This document shows positions 17,233 to 26,204 of a stretch of DNA of 64,000 nt, one piece after another; position 1 is the first letter of the stretch; every line of letters begins with the position of its first letter. The notes below the pieces were generated by a model, which worked only from the letters and a program-made list of their open reading frames with translations, did not search any database and had not been told where the DNA came from. The translations under genes were made by a program, and so were the position numbers. This DNA comes from Enterobacter kobei (GTDB taxonomy: Bacteria > Pseudomonadota > Gammaproteobacteria > Enterobacterales > Enterobacteriaceae), in the NCBI RefSeq assembly GCF_018323985.1, contig NZ_AP024590.1, positions 1,612,001 through 1,676,000 on the forward strand. Direction: 5' to 3'.

Positions 17233-19206
17233 ATGAGCAGGCCACTAAAATCCGTATTCAAACAAGAACACAGCGAAGAGATCAGCAACCGCAGCGCCAA
17301 CCCGGTATTTTCGGACGTGAAGGACGTTTTTCTCTCCCGGCGTCGTTTTTTACAGATGGGCGCGGTGGCAGGCGCTGCCGTGTCGTTCCCGGCGTTAATG
17401 CGCGCTGAAAGCGCCTTTGCGGCGATGACCCAGCCGACGGCGCTGGCAAAAGCGGTGTCTCTGGGCTTTACCAGCATTCCGGTTTCCACCGCCGATACCG
17501 TGACGGTGCCGGAGGGCTATATCGCGCGTCCGTTTTACCGCTGGGGCGATGCCACCGGCATCAAAGGCATGCTGCCGGAATTCAAATTTGATGCCAGCAA
17601 CACCACTGACGAGCAGGCGGCGCAGGCGGGGATGCACCACGACGGCATGGCCTGGTTCAGCCTGCCGCGCGGCGAAGATAACGCCGCCCACGGCCTGCTG
17701 GCGATGAACCATGAATACATTGATAACGGCATGCTGTTTAAAGACGGCACCGCCGACTGGAATGCCGATAAGGTGCGTAAAGGGCAGAACGCCATGGGCG
17801 TCTCGGTGATTGAGGTGAAAAAGCGCGACAATGACTGGCAGGTGGTGCGCCCGTCAAACTATGCCCGCCGTATCACCGTTAACACGCCGATGGAATTATC
17901 CGGCCCGGCCCGCCATCACCCGTTGATGAAAACCGCGGCCGATCCGCAGGGTGAGCGCGTGCTCGGCACCATGCAGAACTGCGCCAATGGCCATACGCCC
18001 TGGGGCACCTATCTTACCTGCGAAGAAAACTGGTCCGATATTTTTGTTAAAAAAGCCGAGCGTAATGCGCTGGAAAAACGTTATGGCATCGCTGAGAGCG
18101 ACGAGTCCTACCGCTGGAGCGAAGTGGATGCGCGCTTTAGCGTGGATAAAACCCCGAACGAACCCAACCGCTTTGGTTGGGTAGTGGAAATTGACCCCTA
18201 CGATCCCGAATCCACGCCGCGTAAACATACGGCGCTGGGCCGCTTTAAGCACGAAGGTGCCGCAGTGACGCTGGCGGCGGATAAGCGCACGGTGGTCTAT
18301 ATGGGTGACGATCAGAAATTCGAATACATCTATAAATTTGTCTCGGATAACCACTATGACGCAGGCAACCGCGACGCCAACATGCAGTTGCTGGCGTCCG
18401 GCACGCTGTATGTCGCCCGCTTTAATGAGGACGGCAGCGGGGACTGGTTGCCGCTGGTGTTCGGGCAAAACGGGCTTGATCACAGCAAGGGCTTTGAAAG
18501 CCAGGGCGATGTGCTGATCAAAACCCGTCTGGCGGCGGATGCGGTGGGGGCCACAAAAATGGACCGTCCGGAGTGGATCGCCGTCGACCCTCACGCGGCT
18601 GGCAGCGTCTATTGCACGCTCACCAATAACAGCGATCGCGGCAAAGAGGGCAAAGCGCCGGTGGATGCGGCGAATCCGCGCGCTAACAATGTGTATGGTC
18701 ACATTATGCACTGGCGCGAAGATAACGCCGATCCGGCGGCGGCACGCTTTACATGGGATATTCTGGTGCTCGCCGGGCGTAACGATGGCGATAAGCCGGA
18801 CGCGAAAGGCACTATGCAGGGTGCGGCGTTTGGCAGCCCGGACGGCCTGTCATTCGACCATCAGGGCGTGCTGTGGATCCAGACGGACGTCTCTTCCAGC
18901 ACCATTAATCAGAAAGCCTACGAGGGGATGGGCAACAATCAGATGCTGGCGACCATTCCCGGCAGTAACGATTATCGCCGTTTCCTGACCGGGCCGCGCG
19001 GCTGTGAGATCACCGGTATCGCCTTTACGCCGGACAACCGAACGCTGTTTATTAATATTCAGCATCCGGGAGAGGGCGGGGATGATGTGACCGATCCGGC
19101 GAACCCGCGTGCGGTGTCGAACTGGCCGGATAACCGACCGGATGGTCGTCCGCGCTCGTCAACGGTGGTGATCACCAGAGCGGATGGCGGGATTATTGGA
19201 TCGTAG
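17233..19206 (+). CDS. PhoX-family (DUF839) alkaline phosphatase, Tat-exported
   Basis: 657-residue protein of the PhoX/DUF839 family: monomeric, calcium- and iron-dependent phosphatases with a beta-propeller fold, unrelated to PhoA. The N terminus has a twin-arginine motif SRRRFLQMG at residues 35-43, a hydrophobic stretch and a probable cleavage after AESAFA, so it is exported folded to the periplasm. Family-typical features include the acidic ligand segment CEENWSD, the glycine/aspartate-rich DDQKFEYIYKF strand and PDGLSFD. It is divergent from mdtA and converges on the beta-lactamase gene across a REP cluster. E. coli K-12 has no such gene here. Enzyme activity is inferred from the family only. 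Confidence 0.85.
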   Translation: MSRPLKSVFKQEHSEEISNRSANPVFSDVKDVFLSRRRFLQMGAVAGAAVSFPALMRAESAFAAMTQPTALAKAVSLGFTSIPVSTADTVTVPEGYIARPFYRWGDATGIKGMLPEFKFDASNTTDEQAAQAGMHHDGMAWFSLPRGEDNAAHGLLAMNHEYIDNGMLFKDGTADWNADKVRKGQNAMGVSVIEVKKRDNDWQVVRPSNYARRITVNTPMELSGPARHHPLMKTAADPQGERVLGTMQNCANGHTPWGTYLTCEENWSDIFVKKAERNALEKRYGIAESDESYRWSEVDARFSVDKTPNEPNRFGWVVEIDPYDPESTPRKHTALGRFKHEGAAVTLAADKRTVVYMGDDQKFEYIYKFVSDNHYDAGNRDANMQLLASGTLYVARFNEDGSGDWLPLVFGQNGLDHSKGFESQGDVLIKTRLAADAVGATKMDRPEWIAVDPHAAGSVYCTLTNNSDRGKEGKAPVDAANPRANNVYGHIMHWREDNADPAAARFTWDILVLAGRNDGDKPDAKGTMQGAAFGSPDGLSFDHQGVLWIQTDVSSSTINQKAYEGMGNNQMLATIPGSNDYRRFLTGPRGCEITGIAFTPDNRTLFINIQHPGEGGDDVTDPANPRAVSNWPDNRPDGRPRSSTVVITRADGGIIGS

Positions 19207-19213
19207 CGTGTTT

Positions 19214-19338
19214 GTGCCGGGTGGCGCTGACGCTTACCCGGCCTGGATATTGTGGCGATTGTGCCGGGTGGCGCTGACGCTTACCCGGCCTACATAATAT
19301 GCCCTTGTAGGCCCGGCAAGCACAGCGCCGCCGGGCAA
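19214..19338. repeat. BIME-like cluster of three REP units
   Basis: Two direct copies of GTGCCGGGTGGCGCTGACGC followed by TTACCCGGCC start at 19214 and 19261, and a third, inverted unit (TTGTAGGCCCGGCAAGCACA...CCGGGCAA) occupies 19305-19338. This alternating arrangement is that of a bacterial interspersed mosaic element. It fills the gap between the convergent PhoX-family and beta-lactamase genes and may act as a two-way transcript stop or a gyrase/IHF site. Confidence 0.85.
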
Positions 19339-19346
19339 TGGGCATA

Positions 19347-20201
19347 TCACCACTGCTTAATCACCGCCTCGCCAATGGCCGCGATCTGTTTATTGCGTTC
19401 ATCCATGGTAGCGCTGCTGCCCGTAACGTAAATCACCAGGATGCGCGATGGCGTGCCGTCTGGCCCCAGCGCTGCAACAATGCCACGCGATCCGCGTTCA
19501 CCGGCTCCGGTTTTATCGGCGATATACCAGCCCGCCGGCAGAACCGAGCGTACCAGTGGCCCGGCGACCTTATCGTCTTCCATCCAGCGCGCCAGTTGCT
19601 GCCGCGAGGCCGCGCTCAGCGTGTTGCCGGTTAGCAGCTGGCGTAGGGTTTTCGCCATCGCCACAGGAGTCGTGGTGTCACGCACATCCCCCGGCAGCGC
19701 TTCGTTCAGTTCCGGCTCCACACGATCCAGACGCGTCATTGCATCGCCGGTTTTGCGCAGAAACGCCGTCAGCTTTTGCGGGCCGCCCAACGTTGAGAGC
19801 AGTACATTAGCCGCGGTGTTATCGCTCATCGTTATTGCAGCGTCACACAGTTCCGCCACCGTCATGCCGTCCGCCAGATGCTTTTCCGTCACCGGCGAAT
19901 AAGTAATGAGATCGGCTTTCTGCCACCTAAGGCGGCGATCCAGCTGTTCCTGCCCGGCATCTACGCGTGCCAGCACTGCGCCGCACAGCAGCACTTTAAA
20001 GGTGCTCATCATCGGAAAACGTTCATTGACGCGGTAGCTGCCCAACACCTTACCGGAAGCCAGATCCAGTTCCGCATAGCCCACGCGTGCCGCCAGCGTG
20101 GTTTCTGCCTGTTTGACGGCAGAAAGCGTGTCGGCGTGGACGAGTCCCGGCAGTGTCAGGGCCGCTAACAGCGACATGACGATCAGATAAAAGCGTTTCA
20201 T
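19347..20201 (-). CDS. Class A beta-lactamase, SHV-like
   Basis: Periplasmic serine beta-lactamase, 284 residues, with a signal peptide of about 23 residues ending VHA. All class A elements are present: Ser66-Thr-Phe-Lys69 (Ambler S70/K73), Ser126-Asp-Asn128 (S130-N132), Glu162 in EPELN (E166) and Lys230-Thr-Gly232 (K234TG). The cysteine pair that bridges TEM/SHV enzymes (LLCGAV, ELCDAA) is conserved. Gly-Glu after KTGA and an intact omega loop (D-R-V-E ... GDVRD) suggest a penicillinase without the usual extended-spectrum changes. It resembles SHV/LEN/OKP across its length but is clearly divergent. Only 4 bases separate it from the yegD stop, so it probably shares the yegD transcript. Composition matches its neighbours. 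Confidence 0.94.
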   Translation of the reverse strand: MKRFYLIVMSLLAALTLPGLVHADTLSAVKQAETTLAARVGYAELDLASGKVLGSYRVNERFPMMSTFKVLLCGAVLARVDAGQEQLDRRLRWQKADLITYSPVTEKHLADGMTVAELCDAAITMSDNTAANVLLSTLGGPQKLTAFLRKTGDAMTRLDRVEPELNEALPGDVRDTTTPVAMAKTLRQLLTGNTLSAASRQQLARWMEDDKVAGPLVRSVLPAGWYIADKTGAGERGSRGIVAALGPDGTPSRILVIYVTGSSATMDERNKQIAAIGEAVIKQW

Positions 20202-20205
20202 GGCG

Positions 20206-21570
20206 TTATTTCCCCGTTGCGCCGAACTGCACCTGTGCCCAGCGTGCCAGACCGGCGGTCACCGAGCCGAAATCATCGCCACCGGCGATGGGAATGCCCG
20301 GCAGCTTTTCCGCCAGCGCGCGTTTGATCAGCGGTGAACGGGCGCTGCCGCCGGTGAGGTAAATCACGTCCGGCGTTTCGTTGCTGTTATCCAGCGCCAG
20401 CTGCACCTGTTCCAGAATACGCGCCAGCGGCTGGCTGAGCGCCGCTTCCAGGCCGTCGCGGGTAATGGCGGTCGCCAGATCGTCGCTGATAAACGGCAGA
20501 CGGGCGGTGACGTCATCCGCCTCCGAGAGGGCAATTTTGCTCTCTTCGGCGCTGCGCACCAGGCGGTAGCTCAGTCGCTGACGCCACACTTTGGTCAGCA
20601 GCGCCACTTTATCGCCCTCGCGGGCATCGCGCACCAGATCGTTTAACAGGCGACCGTTAGCGGTGCTGTAGAAATCACTTTGTGCCGGAACATCGTTGAT
20701 CGCCACGGCGTTCCACCATGGCAGGATCGGCAGGGCGATGCCTTTTTCGGTCTGCCCACCCATGCCGAGCAGCGGCATCAGGTTTTTAAAGGCCAGCGCG
20801 ATGTCCAGATCGTTACCGCCGACGCGGCAACCACTGTGCCCGAGCAGGCTGGTGTCGCGGTCGCTGCGGTGGTGCCACTGCGGCCCCATCAGCAGCAGTG
20901 AGCAGTCGGTGGTACCCCCGCCGATATCCACCACCAGCACGCGTTTTTCTTCACTGAGCGTCGCTTCAAAATCCAGCCCGGCCGCCACCGGCTCATACTG
21001 GAATACCACATCCCGGAACCCGGCGCGTTTTGCCGCGCGCTCAAGGATCCCCTGCGCCTGGGCGTTGGCGTCATCGCCGCCAAGACCCTGGAAGTTGATT
21101 GGCCGGCCAATCACCGCCTGGTCAATCGGCTCCGGCAACTGCGTCTGGGCCTGTAGACGGATATGCAGCATCATGGCGCACACCAGATCTTCAAACAGTG
21201 CGATCTGCTGCGGCTTCAGGCCGCTGGCCCCGAGGAAAGATTTAGGTGATTTAACAAAGTATACCTCCTCCGGATCCTGCACGTACTGGTGCAGGGAGCT
21301 GAGGCCAAACTGGACGCTACCCGGCAGCACCTCGATGTCTTCATCGCGGTTGAAATTCATCGCCCGGCGCAGCAGCGCCAGGGTTTCTCCCTCTGTTGCC
21401 GGAACGGCATGGTGACGGTGCAGCCATTCGCTGACCGCTTCGCGCGTCGGGGCGCACAACATTGAGGGCAGCAGCGAGCTATTGTTTTCCATTTTTAACA
21501 GCTGCGGTGAGCCGTCACGCATCACTGCCACAGAGCAGTTGGCGGTGCCATAGTCAAAACCAATAAACAT
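20206..21570 (-). CDS. yegD: Hsp70-like chaperone/ATPase YegD
   Basis: Actin-fold ATPase related to DnaK but lacking a substrate-binding domain, 454 residues (E. coli about 450). Phosphate-1 (FDYGTANCSVAV, residues 4-15), phosphate-2 (VVDIGGGTTD) and the adenosine motif (LTGGSARSPLIKRAL) are all visible. Function is unknown even in E. coli, where it is a DnaK-family paralogue. It is divergent from alkA and is followed by the beta-lactamase gene after 4 bases, an arrangement absent from E. coli K-12. Confidence 0.93.
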   Translation of the reverse strand: MFIGFDYGTANCSVAVMRDGSPQLLKMENNSSLLPSMLCAPTREAVSEWLHRHHAVPATEGETLALLRRAMNFNRDEDIEVLPGSVQFGLSSLHQYVQDPEEVYFVKSPKSFLGASGLKPQQIALFEDLVCAMMLHIRLQAQTQLPEPIDQAVIGRPINFQGLGGDDANAQAQGILERAAKRAGFRDVVFQYEPVAAGLDFEATLSEEKRVLVVDIGGGTTDCSLLLMGPQWHHRSDRDTSLLGHSGCRVGGNDLDIALAFKNLMPLLGMGGQTEKGIALPILPWWNAVAINDVPAQSDFYSTANGRLLNDLVRDAREGDKVALLTKVWRQRLSYRLVRSAEESKIALSEADDVTARLPFISDDLATAITRDGLEAALSQPLARILEQVQLALDNSNETPDVIYLTGGSARSPLIKRALAEKLPGIPIAGGDDFGSVTAGLARWAQVQFGATGK

Positions 21571-21625
21571 GTTGAATTCCCCGGGCCGGTGCAGAAGGGG
21601 GGCGACTTTAGCGGAATGGGATTTG

Positions 21626-21638
21626 AAAGCAAAGCAAA
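21626..21638 (+). promoter_or_regulatory. Candidate Ada-binding motif upstream of alkA
   Basis: Two overlapping AAAGCAAA copies lie 56-68 bases before the alkA start. AAAGCAAA-type boxes are associated with Ada activation of alkA in E. coli, where methylated Ada binds near -35. A weak -10 candidate (TTAGTCT) follows at about 21653. Assignment rests on motif memory and position. Confidence 0.4.
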
Positions 21639-21693
21639 AAGTGCCGGGGGCGGTTAGTCTGTTACAAGAAAGTTAATTCCATCAGGAGAGGCT

Positions 21694-22560
21694 ATGTACA
21701 CACTTCACTGGCAGCCGCCCTATGACTGGGCGTGGATGCTGGGTTTTCTTCGTGCCCGTGCCGTTAGCGGTGTGGAAGTGGTAAGCGAGGGACGCTACGT
21801 GCGCAGCCTGGCCCTTGGCGAACACCGGGGGCTGATCGCCGTTGAACCGGATGAGCAGGATCATACTCTGCGCGTGACGCTGAGCGAGGGCCTGTTGCCG
21901 GTGGCGGAGGAATGCCTGCTGCGCGTCGGGCGTCTGTTTGATCTGGCCTGCGATCCGACGGTTATCAATGGCGTGCTGGGGGATCTGGGCGCGGCGCGTC
22001 CGGGACTGCGACTACCAGGCTCAATGGATGCCTTCGAACAGGGGATCCGCGCGATTTTAGGCCAGCTGGTGAGCGTGGCGATGGCGGCAAAGCTCACCGG
22101 CTATGTGGCAAACCGCTACGGTGAGCCGCTCGATGGCGAGCCGGGCTTTGTCTGTTTTCCACGCCCGGAGGCGCTGGTGGACGCCGATCCGGCAGAACTC
22201 AAGACGCTGGGGATGCCGGTAAAGCGCGGGGAGGCCATCGTGCATTTTGCCCGGGCAACCCTCGACGGACGCTTTCCGCTAACCGCACCGGCCGAGGTGG
22301 AGCAGGGGGTGAAGGCGTTACAGAGCTTTCCGGGGATCGGGCGCTGGACGGCGAACTATCTGGCGCTGCGTGGCTGGCAGGCGAAAGATGTGTTTCTGGC
22401 GGATGATTATCTGATCAAACAGCGCTTTAGCGGCATGACGCCCGCCCAGATCCGCCAGTACGCCGCCCGCTGGCAGCCATGGCGCTCATACGCGCTGCTG
22501 CATATCTGGTACACCGACGGCTGGCAGCCGTCAGTTGATGGCGAAATAGCTGGTGTTTAG
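21694..22560 (+). CDS. alkA: 3-methyladenine DNA glycosylase II AlkA
   Basis: DNA repair glycosylase removing alkylated purines and pyrimidines, 288 residues (E. coli 282). The helix-hairpin-helix is at residues 211-222 (SFPGIGRWTANY) and the catalytic aspartate is Asp238 in VFLADDYLIK, the same number as in E. coli. The N-terminal domain (YTLHWQPPYDW) is intact. A Shine-Dalgarno AGGAGAG precedes the ATG. The last 30 bases overlap the convergent yegE gene, so the C-terminal residues differ from E. coli (PSVDGEIAGV instead of PDEA). Confidence 0.95.
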   Translation: MYTLHWQPPYDWAWMLGFLRARAVSGVEVVSEGRYVRSLALGEHRGLIAVEPDEQDHTLRVTLSEGLLPVAEECLLRVGRLFDLACDPTVINGVLGDLGAARPGLRLPGSMDAFEQGIRAILGQLVSVAMAAKLTGYVANRYGEPLDGEPGFVCFPRPEALVDADPAELKTLGMPVKRGEAIVHFARATLDGRFPLTAPAEVEQGVKALQSFPGIGRWTANYLALRGWQAKDVFLADDYLIKQRFSGMTPAQIRQYAARWQPWRSYALLHIWYTDGWQPSVDGEIAGV

Positions 22561-25500
22561 CATCAGATCCAGCGGCTGCGGCGGGGAAATGGTATCGCCA
22601 TAGATATAGTCGATGCCAATGCCGGACAGGGTGTCCATCACCATTGGCTGGTGCGTCGGTCCGGCGATACTTTTCATGCCCAGACGCTGGGCGTGGCCCT
22701 GTACGATAGTGACCATCATCTCATCCATCAAGTTGCCGTGAACGTTACTCACCAGCTCCTGATCAAGCAGAAGGTAATCCGCGATGTATGGCGTGAGGTG
22801 GCTGAAGATCTCCAGATCGTGCCCGACGTGGCTTAAGATCACCTGGCAGCCCGCCTCGCGCAGTTTATGCAGCCCGTCAGCGATGCTGGCGTCGTCGCGC
22901 ATCAGCGCATCGGCCTCAATGACCAGATGCAGCAGGCGGGACGGCATCTGGCTCTGGTGCAGGCTGTCCAGCAGTTCGCTTACCAGGGTTTTACTGGCAA
23001 GGCCGGTGGTGGAAAGAGGCAGGGCGACGCCTAACCCTTTACGGGTAACGGCCGCGGCGCTGTTGCGGAAAAACTCCTGGAAGACGCGGCGGTCAAGGGC
23101 GCGGATCAGCTTGTGATCGCTCAGGGAGGCGCGAAACGCATGCTCTTCCATGATGTCGCCGTTGCTGGTCCACAGTCGCAGCGACAGCAGCCAGAAGTTG
23201 CAGGTTTCCGGCACCCGTGGCGAGGCCACACCGCGGGCGATCAGCAACAGCGGATTGTCGTTGATCATCCGCGCCTGCTCATCCGCCGACATCTGCAGGC
23301 GGATCTGATGCATGTCGTCCTGCTCTGGCTCATACACGGTAACCATGCCGCGCCCGCCGTTTTTCGAGGCGTAACAGGCAATATCCGCCTGCGACATCAC
23401 TTCGGAGGCCAGATAGTTGGTTTCATCAATGAGCGTGATGCCGGCGCTGGCCCCGATGCGGTGCATACGGCCTTCCCACATAAACTGGTAATCTTTGATG
23501 GCGTGGATCAGCCGCCCGGAGATATAGCGTGCGCTTTCGATGTTGCAATCCGGCAGCAGCAGACCAAATTCATCGCCCCCCAGACGCGCCAGAATATCGG
23601 TGGTGCGCAGCATGCTCAGCATCAGCGTGGAAATCTCCCGCAGCAGCGCATCCCCCGCCGCATGGCCGGCAGAGTCGTTTACCGCCTTAAAGCGATCGAG
23701 ATCGATATAGACCAGCGCGTGACGCTGGTGGGTTTCCTGTACGCCCTGTAACAGGCGTTTCAGATGGTGTTCAAAGCTGACGCGGTTGGCCAGATGGGTG
23801 AGGGCATCGTGAGACGCGCTGTAGCTCAACTGACGCAGCATTTTGCGCGATTCGGTGACGTCCTGGATGACCAGCACAAAGCCGATGTTTTGCCCGTCCA
23901 GCGTGCTGAGCGGCGTCACGCTGTAGTGGATATCGTAGGTGCCGCCGTTGCGGCAGTGCAGCACCACATCCTGCTCAATGGCAGAGCGGGACATATCGCC
24001 GCTGTGAATGTTTTCCATCAGCGGACCATTATCGCCAAAGGTGATGCGCAGCACGTTCAGCAGCGCCTGGCCCATCGCCTGCTCCTGCGGCCAGCCGCTC
24101 ATTTTCTCGGCCACCGGGTTCATAAAGGTGATGTTCATATTGACGTCGGTACAGAGTACCGCTTCACCGATGGAGTCGAGCGTGATGTGCAGACGCTCTT
24201 TTTCCTGGAACAGCGCCTCGTTCAGCTGCTTCACCTCGGTCATGTCCATATTGATGCCGAGCAGACGCTCCACTTCGCCATTTTTATTCAGCACCCGGTT
24301 CGCCAGGGTACGAATATGGCGCACGCCTTCTTTTACGTGCACACGAAATTCCAGCTTAAACGGCAGCCGCGATACCAGTGAGTCGCGCACCACCTGCTCG
24401 GTCATGGCGCGATCTTCCGGCACCACGCAGTCATACCACAGCTGCCAGGTGGGCTTCACGTGCGGCGGGATCTCGTACAGCTCAAACATCCGCTTGTCCC
24501 AGCTAATGGTATCCGTCGCCAGCTCCCACTCCCAGATGCCGATGCCACCCGCTTCATTGGCGAGGGTAATGCGTTCCATCAGGCGTTTATTGACCCACTC
24601 CGTCTGCTTGAGATCGTTAATGTCTTCGATTTGCGAGATGAAATAGAGCGGGGTGCCGTCACCGTGGCGGACCAGCGACACCGCCAGCAGCGCCCAGACG
24701 ACATCGCCGTTGCGCGTGTAGTAGCGTTTTTCCATCGAATAGCTGTTGATCTCGCCGCGCACCAGCATTCCCAGCTGTTCAAGATCGCTGTTTAAATCCT
24801 CAGGCCAGGTCAGTTGTTGAAAGGTGAGGGCGCGTAGCTCTTCCTGGGTGTAGCCCAGAAAGGTGCAGAGCGCTTTGTTGGCCTGTAACCATTCCCCTTC
24901 GGTGCCGACCAGCGCCATGCCGATGGCGGAATATTCCATGGCGTTACGAAAGCGCGCTTCGCTCTCGGTGATATGTTTGCGTTCAGTACGAAAGGCGTAC
25001 ATCACCATGGTCATTATGTAGGCGGGCAGCAGCATCATGATAAATGGCAGCCAGGGCACGTTGAGCATGGCAGAAGTATGGTGCGGCGTCAGGGCGTGGG
25101 GATCGGCCGCCACCATCAGTGACACCATCATTACGGTGGTGAGGAAGATCAGAAAGGCTTCAAGACGCGGCAGACGCACGGCGCTCCACATCAGCAGCAC
25201 GATCACCGCGGTAAAGGGCCACGGCAAAAATTTTATCGACAGCCAGCTTAACGCCAGCGTGACCGCCAGCGTCAGCAGGGTCTCCAGCAGCAACTGGGGT
25301 TTGCGGTGGCGCAGCAGGTAATGGGTTTTGAACAACAGGCCCAGCGGGATCAGCGCCATTGAGCCGATGGATTCGGACAGGGTCCACAGCGTGAACAGAC
25401 GCAGCGGGTTTTCACTCTCGACCAGCAGACAAACCAGCACGCCGCCAATGAGCGGGGGGATCACGGCGCTGCCGATAGTCAAACGTACCCAGTCATTTAA

Positions 25501-25860
25501 ATTTTGCAGCGGGTTATACCACGGCAGCATTTTGCGCAGCAGTATCGCGCCGATCAGCGCTTCAACTATATTGACCCCGGCATACCAGTAATTGATTTTA
25601 TCCGCCGGGAAAAATACCAGGGATGCGGCAAGGGTGCCCAGGGTACAGGCCGCGGCGATACCGGGCCACATGCGGCCGGCATGGCGGTAAAAGGCTACCA
25701 TCATAATGGCGGTGGAAAACCACAGCGGGGCCAGAAGCGTGCCGAAGCGGGTTAACTCCAGCGAGAACAGGGTGAAGATAAAGGTGACCAGTCCTAAACT
25801 GATTAACCGCAGTAAAGGATTCGGTGTAGCCACCAAAACACGCTGGTATTGTTTATTCAT
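22531..25860 (-). CDS. yegE: Diguanylate cyclase YegE (DgcE) with degenerate EAL domain
   Basis: Inner-membrane c-di-GMP synthase, 1109 residues from the ATG at 25860 (E. coli 1105; an upstream start would add 14 unsupported residues). A MASE1 sensor with about eight to ten membrane segments (1-290) is followed by three PAS domains (about 300-670), a GGDEF domain with an intact active site (RLGGDEF, 759-765), and a C-terminal EAL-like domain lacking the ExL signature and metal-binding residues. In E. coli it drives the YegE-YciR-YdaM switch for curli. It overlaps alkA tail to tail and is divergent from udk. Confidence 0.94.
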   Translation of the reverse strand: MNKQYQRVLVATPNPLLRLISLGLVTFIFTLFSLELTRFGTLLAPLWFSTAIMMVAFYRHAGRMWPGIAAACTLGTLAASLVFFPADKINYWYAGVNIVEALIGAILLRKMLPWYNPLQNLNDWVRLTIGSAVIPPLIGGVLVCLLVESENPLRLFTLWTLSESIGSMALIPLGLLFKTHYLLRHRKPQLLLETLLTLAVTLALSWLSIKFLPWPFTAVIVLLMWSAVRLPRLEAFLIFLTTVMMVSLMVAADPHALTPHHTSAMLNVPWLPFIMMLLPAYIMTMVMYAFRTERKHITESEARFRNAMEYSAIGMALVGTEGEWLQANKALCTFLGYTQEELRALTFQQLTWPEDLNSDLEQLGMLVRGEINSYSMEKRYYTRNGDVVWALLAVSLVRHGDGTPLYFISQIEDINDLKQTEWVNKRLMERITLANEAGGIGIWEWELATDTISWDKRMFELYEIPPHVKPTWQLWYDCVVPEDRAMTEQVVRDSLVSRLPFKLEFRVHVKEGVRHIRTLANRVLNKNGEVERLLGINMDMTEVKQLNEALFQEKERLHITLDSIGEAVLCTDVNMNITFMNPVAEKMSGWPQEQAMGQALLNVLRITFGDNGPLMENIHSGDMSRSAIEQDVVLHCRNGGTYDIHYSVTPLSTLDGQNIGFVLVIQDVTESRKMLRQLSYSASHDALTHLANRVSFEHHLKRLLQGVQETHQRHALVYIDLDRFKAVNDSAGHAAGDALLREISTLMLSMLRTTDILARLGGDEFGLLLPDCNIESARYISGRLIHAIKDYQFMWEGRMHRIGASAGITLIDETNYLASEVMSQADIACYASKNGGRGMVTVYEPEQDDMHQIRLQMSADEQARMINDNPLLLIARGVASPRVPETCNFWLLSLRLWTSNGDIMEEHAFRASLSDHKLIRALDRRVFQEFFRNSAAAVTRKGLGVALPLSTTGLASKTLVSELLDSLHQSQMPSRLLHLVIEADALMRDDASIADGLHKLREAGCQVILSHVGHDLEIFSHLTPYIADYLLLDQELVSNVHGNLMDEMMVTIVQGHAQRLGMKSIAGPTHQPMVMDTLSGIGIDYIYGDTISPPQPLDLMLNTSYFAIN

Positions 25861-26110
25861 TACCACTTTATCCGCAGACCCTGATCTGCCCGGAACATTC
25901 ACGGGGCGAGTTAAATTTGAAATTTGGATTATGCTAGTACAAACAATTTACAATTCCTATCGCGGGCGCTCATAATTTGACATCACAGTGTTATTAATTA
26001 CTTACCTGATGCCATTTCCCCGATCGTCGCCGCAAAAGTGAGCATTTTAATTTGCGTAAAGGCAATACTCTGGCTTTGCCGGCGCAGAATAACGCGCTGA
26101 CCTAATCAAC

Positions 26111-26139
26111 TGGTATCACGACGGCGAAATCCCTATAAT
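26111..26139 (+). promoter_or_regulatory. Candidate udk promoter
   Basis: TATAAT at 26134-26139 is perfect, with TGGTAT (26111-26116) 17 bases upstream as a weak -35. It lies 66 bases before the udk ATG in the roughly 340-base divergent yegE-udk region. The rest of that region is AT-rich near yegE; I see no further clear operators in it. Confidence 0.55.
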
Positions 26140-26204
26140 TGCCGCGTTTGGCGTTTCGGCGTCGTCCTTCCTAAACATCCAGGTTAACCAGGTCGCAAAA
26201 ATTT

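Noticed and set aside
19214..19338. CRISPR array
   Set aside because: Repeats are palindromic REP units in alternating orientation with irregular spacing; no uniform spacers and no cas genes.
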